A stretch of DNA of 64,000 nucleotides from CAVVEQ01 sp963747315 (GTDB lineage: Bacteria > Chloroflexota > Anaerolineae > Anaerolineales > Anaerolineaceae). The notes below the pieces were generated by a model. That model was not told where the DNA came from. It saw nothing but the letters and a program-made list of their open reading frames with translations, and did not search any database. Location of the stretch: the NCBI GenBank assembly GCA_963747315.1, contig CAVVEQ010000007.1, positions 287,925 through 351,924 on the forward strand. Direction: 5' to 3'. This document shows positions 37,306 to 44,837 of this stretch, one piece after another (position 1 is the stretch's first letter; each line of letters opens with the position of its first letter). A program made the position numbers and the translations under genes.

Positions 37306-39204
37306 GTGCTTGCGATATTACCTGTTTTATCATTTATCCTCCTTGTTCTCGTTTTCAAAACAATAAAAATTCTCGGGTGGCGAAGCTCGTTTTTAGTGGC
37401 AGCAGTCACCTGGGGAGTGTTTTTATCATTAGTCACTGAGATCCTTAGTTTGGTTTTTCTTATTGATCTTTGGCCTCTGGTTATTGTTTGGTCGCTTTTT
37501 TCTCTTGGACTTGTTTTTTTATTAGTTCGGAGAGGTTTCTCAATTCATGAGGCTTGGACGGACCTGCAAGGAAAAATCAAATTCCTGATGGACGATCGAT
37601 TTAACACTTTCCTTCTTATCTGCCTGATTATTATCCTGGGTGTGATTGGGGTGATCGCATTTGTAGCCGCGCCAAACACCTGGGATTCGATGGTTTATCA
37701 CCTTGGTCGGATTATCCATTGGATTCAAAATAAAAGTATCGCTTTTTACCCCACCTCAATTATCCATCAACTATTCTTAAATCCCTGGAGCGAATATGCC
37801 ATCCTGCACTTGCAAATTCTCTCCATGGGCGATCATTTTGCGAATTTCATCCAATGGTTCGCCATGGCCGGATCCATTATTGGTGTAACTTTGATTGCGA
37901 AGGAACTGAACGCCTCCAAAAGAGGTCTGCTTCTTGCGGCTATAATGTGCGCCGTGATCCCATCGGCGATTTTACAGGCAACAAGTACGCAAAATGATCT
38001 GGCAGCGAGTTTCTGGCTGGTGTGTTTTGTTTACTTCATCCTTAGACTGATTCGGGAGCCCAAAATCCTCTTCGCTCTTATTGCGGGATGCGCATTGGGT
38101 CTGGCAATATTGACGAAAGCGACTGCGTATATCGTCGCATTCCCATTTGTTGGTTGGGCTATTATCTCTTTATTGAGGCCATTTAAAGGGCAAAAACTAA
38201 TTTGGATAGCTCTGGTAGCCATGATCGCTTTTGGGATCAATTTTGGACAATATTACCGCAATTATGATCTGTTTGGTTCTCCTCTTAGCCCAAAAGAGGA
38301 TCCTAAGGATTCCATTTATGTAAACGAGATCATCACAATTCCCTCCGTATTATCCAATTTATCGAGAAACTTCGCGCTCCATATTGGCACGCGATCCAGC
38401 ATCATCAACCGCAACCTTGAAAGATCCGTAGTATTCCTGCATAAAACGATTCGTATTTCTCCTGATGATCCCCGTATCTCATTTCCCAAAACGGAATTTC
38501 ATATTCAGTGGATGATGGACGCTAATTTCCTTCATGTTTTAATTATTCCGTTTTGCGCCATTCTATATTTATTCTTAAAGCCAAGAGATAAAGTAACAGG
38601 TGTTTATATCCTCGCTTTATTGATTGGGTTCGTCCTATACAGCGGGTATTTAAAATGGCAACCCTGGGGAGGGCGTTTGCAGTTACCCTTTTTTGTGCTG
38701 AGTACAGCATTCATTGGGGCGATCCTGGCAAGGATTAATAAGGAAAAGTTCATCAACCTTGGGGTCGTCCTTATTATATTTTCTATGATTCCATGGGTTT
38801 TTGAAAATACTTCTCGCCCGTTCCTTGGGAAATACAACATTTTTAATATTTCCAGAGCCGATCAATATTTCACAGAATACCCATTCAAACAGTCTTATCT
38901 GGAGGCGGTAGAGGTGTTGCAGAAGAGGGGGTGCGAGAATATTGGTCTAATTTTAGGTGGATATTCCTGGGAGTATCCGCTCTGGGCGATATTGAAATAT
39001 GAACATGGAATGAATATACGGCTTAACCATCTGCTGGTGACCAATGAATCTAAAAATGCAAGGGATGATGTGGGCAAAATCGATGAGAAGTTCTGCGCTC
39101 TCTTTACCGATAACAAAATGCCGCCACGAACGCTGCAAATCAATAATGAAATTTTCAAACTGAAATGGTCGTCTTCGCCATTTAATATTTACGGAATTGA
39201 ATAA
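37306..39204 (+). CDS. Polytopic GT-C/PMT-like glycosyltransferase
   Basis: About 632 residues with ten or more hydrophobic helices. The first outer loop has NTWDSMVYHLGRIIHWIQ, an acidic DxxxYH motif typical of GT39/ArnT-like enzymes that move sugars from polyprenyl phosphate. The frame is open back to 36991, but that part is not protein-like. A TATAAT at 37254-37259 and CAGGAGTCAAGG before GTG 37306 point to the later start. It is AT-richer than both neighbours, suggesting transfer. Confidence 0.7.
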   Translation: MLAILPVLSFILLVLVFKTIKILGWRSSFLVAAVTWGVFLSLVTEILSLVFLIDLWPLVIVWSLFSLGLVFLLVRRGFSIHEAWTDLQGKIKFLMDDRFNTFLLICLIIILGVIGVIAFVAAPNTWDSMVYHLGRIIHWIQNKSIAFYPTSIIHQLFLNPWSEYAILHLQILSMGDHFANFIQWFAMAGSIIGVTLIAKELNASKRGLLLAAIMCAVIPSAILQATSTQNDLAASFWLVCFVYFILRLIREPKILFALIAGCALGLAILTKATAYIVAFPFVGWAIISLLRPFKGQKLIWIALVAMIAFGINFGQYYRNYDLFGSPLSPKEDPKDSIYVNEIITIPSVLSNLSRNFALHIGTRSSIINRNLERSVVFLHKTIRISPDDPRISFPKTEFHIQWMMDANFLHVLIIPFCAILYLFLKPRDKVTGVYILALLIGFVLYSGYLKWQPWGGRLQLPFFVLSTAFIGAILARINKEKFINLGVVLIIFSMIPWVFENTSRPFLGKYNIFNISRADQYFTEYPFKQSYLEAVEVLQKRGCENIGLILGGYSWEYPLWAILKYEHGMNIRLNHLLVTNESKNARDDVGKIDEKFCALFTDNKMPPRTLQINNEIFKLKWSSSPFNIYGIE

Positions 39205-39565
39205 CGAGTCCCAAAGAACGGCTGGGGGGGGTTGCCGATGAATTAGCCTGGTAGTGATAATCGCTTTGCGGATTCCTGGCGGGGATGGGTGAGCCTGGAT
39301 CACCAAGTTGATGAAAAGGATTACAGCTAGCATTTCACTGGATGATCGGCGGCAGGTGCTCGCCAGCTTATTTTGCGTAAAACACAGCGGCCTTGAGCCC
39401 GCTTTTTTCTCATCCCGGAGGAAAAAAGGGACACGGAATAATACCCGGGGCAAGAATGCTCACCTGCACTTGTCGCACACTTGCCCTGACCGCAAGTGCC
39501 AGGGGGCGCAAGAGTCGCTCTTCTGGTATTCCTCGGAAGGGCTCGCAAAGGTATATATTGGGGGA
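39205..39565. other. Intergenic stretch without a supported gene
   Basis: It holds only short unsupported frames. A hairpin CACTTGC-CCTGACC-GCAAGTG lies near 39471-39491 without a T tract. The next feature is the strong promoter at 39566. Confidence 0.5.
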
Positions 39566-39613
39566 TTGACATTTCGATTTCGTTCGCTATAATCTTGTGT
39601 AGTGGTCTGATAA
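39566..39613 (+). promoter_or_regulatory. Consensus promoter and FadR-like operator of the ubiquitin-like operon
   Basis: TTGACA (39566-39571), a 16-bp spacer and TATAAT (39588-39593), both perfect. TGGTCTGATAA at 39603-39613 matches the FadR/GntR consensus TGGTCNGACCA at 9 of 11 positions and covers the expected start of transcription. The first protein of the operon carries a GntR-type DNA-binding domain, so self-repression is likely. Confidence 0.75.
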
Positions 39614-39631
39614 ACAAACAAGTGAGCTGAA

Positions 39632-41276
39632 ATGACCTTCAACCTTCTTCCACGCAAATCCCTCTCCGACGTGCTGGCCGGGCGGATCGCCAACGCCATC
39701 ACCAGCGGGAAATTCATACCTCTCAGCCAGCTGCCCTCCGAACGCGAACTGTGCGAGCAGTTCGGCGTGGGGCGCTCCACGCTGCGCGAGGCGCTTGAAG
39801 GTGCTGCAGGAGAACGAGCTGATCACTGGCAAGCAGGGGGTTGGTTGGTTCGTCAATGAATTGAATGCCTCCAATGTGGCCAACGCCCGCGAGCTGGCCT
39901 CTACGGATCTCTCCCTGATCCCGGATGAAAATAACAATACCCCGCGGGATGAATCCGCGGGACCCAAACGGCTGCCGGTATCTCCGGAAAAACCCCTGGT
40001 GCTGCCGAACCTGAAGACCGACCGGCAGGGAACCTTTGAACTGATCTCCTGGTGGGAGCGCGACAAGGTGGCGAATGCCAAGGTGCTGGTAGTGGGGGCG
40101 GGTGCGCTTGGCAACGAGGTGGCCAAGAACCTGGCGCTGATGGGCGTGGGTCATATCTTTATCCTGGATTTTGACACGATCGAACTGGCGAACCTGAGCC
40201 GCTCGGTGCTTTACCGCGAAAGCGACACTGGCCGCAGAAAAGCCGAAGTGGCGGCTGCCCGGTTGAAGGACCTCAACCCCAATGTGCGGGTTCAATATCT
40301 GCACGCCGATGCCACCACCGGGCTGGGGCTGGGTATCATCCGGCGCATGGACGTGATCATCGGCTGTCTGGATAACCGCGAGGCGCGCCTGGCGGTAAAC
40401 CGCTTTGCTTACTGGATGAACAAACCCTGGGTGGATGGCGCCATCCAGGAGTTCCTCGGCCTTGTGCGGGTCTTCGTTCCCGGGCAGGGTGCCTGCTTTG
40501 AATGCACACTCACCGAGCAGGCCAGGCGGGATCTTTCTCTGCGTTATTCCTGCCCGCTGCTGGCGCGCGAGAACGTGCTTCTCGGCAAGGTGCCCACCAC
40601 ACCAACCATCGCATCCATCATCGGTGCCATGCAGGCCCAGGAAGCGCTGAAGATAATCCACGCGTTGCCGGTCGAAGCAGGTAAAGTGACCCACTTCAAT
40701 GGCATGACGAACGATATGCACACCAGTGCATATAAACCGCGCGAGGACTGCGAATCGCATTGGACATACGGTGAAGTGACCGAGCTGCCCGCCAGCGCGG
40801 GCAAAACCACCCTGGGCGAGATGATGCGCATCGTCCATGCCGACCTGGGGGCTGACGCAATCCTTGAGCTGGACCAGGAGTTGATCATCTCCCTGAACTG
40901 CACCAGCTGCCAGACGCGCGAACGCGTGTTGAAACCGATGGCGGAGGTCACTTTCAAAGCTGCTCATTGCCCAACCTGCGGAGCGCTGCGCGAGATCGAG
41001 ATGACTCACGCGGTGACCGGCAAGGAGGATTTCCTTTCCATGACGTTGGCGGATGCCGGTGTTCCTGCGCTGCACATTCTGCGTGCCTACAATGCCCGCG
41101 AATACAGGTTCTACGAATTATCCGGTGACTTGAAGGAATCGCTGCATTTTAGCCATTTTGAAAAAGTATCCCTTCTGAGCGAAAAGCAGGGCGTAAAGGT
41201 TCGCCTTGGCGAAGAAGTGCCTGAAATCATAGTGAAGCCAAAAGAAAAAGGATCCAGGATCACCCTGAAGGAATAG
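39632..41276 (+). CDS. GntR-type wHTH fused to E1-like (ThiF/UBA) activating enzyme (one frameshift)
   Basis: About 547 residues after removing one extra base near 39797. Residues 1-75 form a GntR winged helix (LPSERELCEQFGVGRSTLRE, then KVLQENELITGKQGVGWFVN). From about residue 145 an E1/ThiF Rossmann domain follows: VLVVGAGALGNEVAKNLALM for ATP, then DFDTIELANLSRSVLY, DTGRRKAEVAAARL and GCLDNREARLAVN. Cys residues in ACFEC and RYSCPLL are candidate thioester or zinc residues. The C-terminal part has a CTSC/CPTCG zinc-ribbon pattern. By family it adenylates the C-terminal Gly of the ubiquitin-like protein and passes it to the E2. First gene of the operon. Confidence 0.88.
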
Positions 41277-41280
41277 GCGA

Positions 41281-42108
41281 ATGTATTCCAGCGATTCCAC
41301 CTTCAAAGAGCGGGTCAAAAAGTGGACCCTCGAGGCGCTGAGCCTGATCTGGCGCCTGGCACTGGTCATCCTGCCGGCGGTGGCGGCGGGGATCCTGCTG
41401 CTGCTGCTTTACTTGCAGAACACGACTGTCCACCTGGTGGTTTTCGGCTTTACTGCCACCATCTGCCTGGGGCTGTTGGCAGGGTTCATGTCCCGCTGGC
41501 TGCTGAAGAAATACAGCCCGACGCTGCGGTTTTTGGCATCGGCGGTGGCGCTCTTTGCCGGGCTGGTGGTGATGTTTATGGTTTCGAGCGGGATGCTGGG
41601 GCTCAGCCCCTACATTCGCTCAGCCATCGACTGGTATGGCCTGGTGCAGGTCGGGGTTGGACTTGGCGCTGCGTATGTCGCGTTAAATGGGTTTCGACGT
41701 AAACAGGTTCAAGTTGAAGTGGAAGTTCCAGCAACCATGCCTGCCGCTCCTTCTTCAGTACCGCCTTTGATGGTCTCTGCTGCCACTTCAACCGTGATCT
41801 CGCCCGTCCCCGGAAGAAGAAAAACCACGGCGAAGAAAGGTAAATCCACCCCCAGGAAGGCGGCCGAAAAAAAGAAAGTGGTCGTTGGTAAAAAAGCCGC
41901 TTCGAAAACAGCGCCAACAGTTAGAAGGTCCCGTAAAAAAGTTACCCTGGCGGCTTTTGATGAGCACCGCTGCCCATACTGCCTTGAAGAAGTGAAACGC
42001 AACGATCAACGCGGAGTGGTTGTCTGCCCCATTTGCAAGGCCTACCATCACAAAGACTGCTGGGATATCACCGGGCGCTGCCAGGTGCCGCACGATACCC
42101 CGCTGTAA
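41281..42108 (+). CDS. Membrane-anchored RING-like zinc-finger protein (candidate E3)
   Basis: A 275-residue protein starting 5 bases after the E1 stop. Three or four hydrophobic helices (LALVILPAVAAGILLLLLYL; LVVFGFTATICLGLLAG; FLASAVALFAGLVVMFM) are followed by a Lys/Ser/Thr-rich cytoplasmic linker. The C-terminal zinc finger has ligands C231, C234, C249, C252, H256 or H257, C260 and C267 (CPYC, then CPICKAYHHKDCW, then GRC). This spacing is that of prokaryotic RING/binuclear treble-clef domains. By position it is the operon's E3, placing substrate modification at the membrane. E3 activity is inferred. Confidence 0.82.
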   Translation: MYSSDSTFKERVKKWTLEALSLIWRLALVILPAVAAGILLLLLYLQNTTVHLVVFGFTATICLGLLAGFMSRWLLKKYSPTLRFLASAVALFAGLVVMFMVSSGMLGLSPYIRSAIDWYGLVQVGVGLGAAYVALNGFRRKQVQVEVEVPATMPAAPSSVPPLMVSAATSTVISPVPGRRKTTAKKGKSTPRKAAEKKKVVVGKKAASKTAPTVRRSRKKVTLAAFDEHRCPYCLEEVKRNDQRGVVVCPICKAYHHKDCWDITGRCQVPHDTPL

Positions 42109-42129
42109 ATCTGAATTGGAGAGACACTG

Positions 42130-42975
42130 ATGCCTGATCTTTCGATAACGATCGTTATGCCCAACGGTGGTGCCCGCCGCGCGGATATCCCCGACGACCT
42201 GCCGGTGCGCGAGATCATCGCCGAGCTGACCTCGCTGCTCAAGCTGCCCACCGTGGGTCCCGATGGTCGCCCGATGGGTTACCGCCTGGATAGCAAAGCG
42301 CTGGGCAGGGAACTATGGGAAACCGAGACCCTGACCGAGGCGGGCATCCCGCCCGAGGACCGCCTGATGCTCACCGCGGATATCACCGCAGGCGGTACAG
42401 CGGTGATGGAAAGCCCGCGCATGCGCAGGTTGCGCGCCGATTACCAGCTCGTCCAGGAGCTGGCTGCCCGCAGCGACCTGATCAAGGTAAGCGCAAAACC
42501 GGTGAGTACCGGCTTCCTTCCCGAACGATATGTGATCACTTATTTGTGTAAAAGCATTACGAAGGTGGACCGCAAAGGTGAGCCGGTGATGGCCAGCCGG
42601 CACCAGGTGGAGATCTACCTTCATAACCAGTACCCCCAACGCTGGCCGGGGCTGATGTGGCTGACACCCATCTGGCACCCCAACATCAACCACCAAAATG
42701 GCAGCGTGTGCATCGATGCTGCCTGGTGGGCAGCCAGCCGTTCGCTGGACCGTCTGGTGATCATGATGGGCGAGATGCTCCAATATAAAAATTTCCATGA
42801 TGATCCATCAAAACCGCCATTTCCCTGGGATGTGGAAGCTGCCCGCTGGTGCCGGGAATACCGCGCCAGGCATCCCAATATTTTTCCTGTTGATCGCCGT
42901 GAATTGCTGCGGCCGGAGCGGGTCAAGCTGCGCAGCACCGCTACCCCAAAGCCTTCACGTGTTCGGATCAAGTAG
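42130..42975 (+). CDS. Ubiquitin-like domain fused to E2-like (UBC-fold) conjugating enzyme
   Basis: 281 residues. Residues 1-88 are a ubiquitin-like domain nearly parallel to the free Ubl of the next gene (GPDGRPMGYRLDSKALGREL; ends LTADITAGG). Residues about 95-250 are a UBC fold with EIYLHNQYPQRWPGLMWLTP, the canonical HPN motif (183-185) and the catalytic cysteine C194 in NGSVCIDAAWW. The HPN-x8-Cys spacing matches eukaryotic E2s. It is expected to take the activated Ubl from the E1 as a thioester. The built-in Ubl could act in cis to recruit the E1 or RING protein. Confidence 0.9.
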   Translation: MPDLSITIVMPNGGARRADIPDDLPVREIIAELTSLLKLPTVGPDGRPMGYRLDSKALGRELWETETLTEAGIPPEDRLMLTADITAGGTAVMESPRMRRLRADYQLVQELAARSDLIKVSAKPVSTGFLPERYVITYLCKSITKVDRKGEPVMASRHQVEIYLHNQYPQRWPGLMWLTPIWHPNINHQNGSVCIDAAWWAASRSLDRLVIMMGEMLQYKNFHDDPSKPPFPWDVEAARWCREYRARHPNIFPVDRRELLRPERVKLRSTATPKPSRVRIK

Positions 42976-43010
42976 TTGGTTGTTCGATTCAAATCAAAAA
43001 GGAGTTCAAA

Positions 43011-43277
43011 ATGACAGACAAATCTGTGACGCTTGTACTACCCTCCGGTGGAAGCCGCACTGCTGAAGTGCCGGATGACGTTCCGGTGAAAGAGCTGCTA
43101 CCCGAGCTGACCACTTCACTGGCTTTGCCGGTGACCGGGCCGGATGGCCGCCCGATCAGCTATCGCATCGATAGCAAGGCGTTGGGACGTGAACTGCTGG
43201 AAGATGAAACCCTGGCAGCCGCGGGTATCCCGGCCGAAGACCGTCTGATGATCACCGCGGATATCACCGCCGGGTAA
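43011..43277 (+). CDS. Free ubiquitin-like protein ending in glycine
   Basis: An 88-residue beta-grasp protein with a good GGAG Shine-Dalgarno. It runs MTDKSVTLVLPSGGSRTAEV and ends ITADITAG, so the last residue is an exposed Gly and no maturation is needed. It is similar along its whole length to the N-terminal domain of the E2, indicating duplication. It is presumably the modifier activated by the E1. The tail is A-G rather than G-G. Confidence 0.85.
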   Translation: MTDKSVTLVLPSGGSRTAEVPDDVPVKELLPELTTSLALPVTGPDGRPISYRIDSKALGRELLEDETLAAAGIPAEDRLMITADITAG

Positions 43278-43306
43278 AAATCAAACCACTGTTCAAAGAA
43301 GCTAGC

Positions 43307-43978
43307 ATGGAAAACAGCCAGAACCGCATTCGCTTGATCCCGGAACACCTTCAGCCCACCCAGCAGGGACGCATGCCTTTGAAGCGTTCGATTCGCTGGG
43401 TGCCGGCGGGGGGTGAGGATAACCAGACTGCCCCGGCGGTGGAGATCTTCTTCAGTCAGCGCGCCTATATCCGCGCCTGCGCCATCGCCGGGCAGGACCT
43501 GAACAACGAAATCGGCGGCTGGCTGCTGGGAAAACACCGTGTGGATAGCTCGAGCGGACGTGACTACGTGGTGATCGACCGGGTGCTGCCCGCTGAAGCC
43601 ACCCGCTTCGGGCGGGCGCACCTGACCTTCACGCAGGATAGCATAGTGGCTGTCAATCGCGAAATGGAAGAGTGTTATCCCAACAAGGAGCTGGTGGGCT
43701 GGTTTCACACCCACCCGCGGATGGGGGTCTTCTTCTCCACCTGGGATCACTGGCTGCATGAGAATTTCTACCCTGCCCCCTGGCAGGTGGCGCTGGTGAT
43801 CGAACCTTACAATTTTTGGGGGGGATTCTTCACACAAACTATGGACGGAAACCTGGATAACCATCGTTATTACGGTTTCCACGAACTGACCGGCAGGGAT
43901 GGGCGCAGCGTGGTGCTTTGGCGCAACCTGGTACCCGTAAGTTCCCCTAAGGTAAGTAAAGGAGGTTGTTTTCAATGA
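43307..43978 (+). CDS. JAB/JAMM (MPN) metallo-isopeptidase
   Basis: A 223-residue protein with a full JAMM zinc site: E68 (NNEIGGWLLG), H134-x-H136-P, S144 and D147 (GWFHTHPRMGVFFSTWD). In the ubiquitin-like context it should remove the Ubl from targets. The N-terminal 45 residues are less conserved (SIRWVPAGGEDN). Its stop overlaps the next start (ATGA). Confidence 0.9.
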   Translation: MENSQNRIRLIPEHLQPTQQGRMPLKRSIRWVPAGGEDNQTAPAVEIFFSQRAYIRACAIAGQDLNNEIGGWLLGKHRVDSSSGRDYVVIDRVLPAEATRFGRAHLTFTQDSIVAVNREMEECYPNKELVGWFHTHPRMGVFFSTWDHWLHENFYPAPWQVALVIEPYNFWGGFFTQTMDGNLDNHRYYGFHELTGRDGRSVVLWRNLVPVSSPKVSKGGCFQ

Positions 43979-44835
43979 GCCGTGCAATGCGGATCTATTA
44001 CTTTGCAATCCTGGGGGCAATTGGCGGGTTGTTCGCCTGGCAGGCGAGCAATTACCTCGGGTTGTCGTTTTTTGGCAACCTGTATATTAGCGAGCTGGGC
44101 GTGGGAGCGCTAATCGGATTTCTGATCGGCGCGTGCATCGGGCTTTCCGATGGATTGATGACCAGAAATTACCACCAAATGTGGCAATCCGCCCTGGCAA
44201 GCGGCCTGCTTGGTATGGCCGGCGGAGCCATCGGGCTGCCGATCGCGGAGGCTGTTTTCCAGATGACCGGCGGGATGCTTTTCAGCCGGATGATCGGCTG
44301 GGGTATCTTCGGGCTGGCGATCGGTTTTGCTGGAGGAATAAAGGGGGGCTCGCAGGCCTGGAAAAGCGCGCTGGGAGGGCTTTTGGGTGGTGCTCTGGGA
44401 GTGCTGCTGCTGGAAGTTTTCCGCACGCTCGTAAAATCCCCGGTCTATGGAAAGGGAGCAGGATTGTTGCTGCTTGGGGCGGGGATCGGTGGGTGCATCG
44501 CGCTCTTTACCTACCTGCTCACCCGCGCCTGGTTTGAGGTGACAAGCGGCAAGATGCAGGGCACCGAGTTCATCCTGGATAAATTCCTGAAGAAGGGTGG
44601 ACCGGCGGCTTTCATCGGTAGTTCCTCGATGAAATCCGATATCGTCCTGCCGGATCCGGATATTGCTCCCCAGCATGCTATTCTGCGAGGGGCGGATACT
44701 TACTTCATTTTGAAAGATCTCAGCCTGGGTGGGACTTTTATTGATGGGAAAAAGGTGGAAGAGGCTTCGCTGCGGGACGGGCAAACGATCAGTCTGGGAC
44801 ACACGAAGGTCGTCTACCGGGAGAAGAGAGGTTAA
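43975..44835 (+). CDS. Membrane FHA-domain protein
   Basis: A 286-residue protein. Residues about 1-190 form five or six glycine-rich helices (LLGGALGVLLLEVFRTL; LLLLGAGIGGCIALFTYLL). The C-terminal FHA domain has FIGSSSMKSDIVLPD, then PQHAILRG and LKDLSLGGTFIDGKKV, keeping the G-R/S-S-H-N/G pattern that binds phosphothreonine. ATG 43975 follows AGGAGG. It could bring phosphorylated proteins to the membrane conjugation machinery. Confidence 0.85.
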   Translation: MSRAMRIYYFAILGAIGGLFAWQASNYLGLSFFGNLYISELGVGALIGFLIGACIGLSDGLMTRNYHQMWQSALASGLLGMAGGAIGLPIAEAVFQMTGGMLFSRMIGWGIFGLAIGFAGGIKGGSQAWKSALGGLLGGALGVLLLEVFRTLVKSPVYGKGAGLLLLGAGIGGCIALFTYLLTRAWFEVTSGKMQGTEFILDKFLKKGGPAAFIGSSSMKSDIVLPDPDIAPQHAILRGADTYFILKDLSLGGTFIDGKKVEEASLRDGQTISLGHTKVVYREKRG

Positions 44836-44837
44836 TC

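Noticed and set aside
39205..39565. Possible coding gene upstream of the ubiquitin-like operon
   Set aside because: Short frames on both strands lack start signals and protein-like composition.
39723..41075. 450-codon minus-strand open frame opposite the E1 gene
   Set aside because: Antisense shadow of a conserved E1 coding region; no Shine-Dalgarno or family motif.
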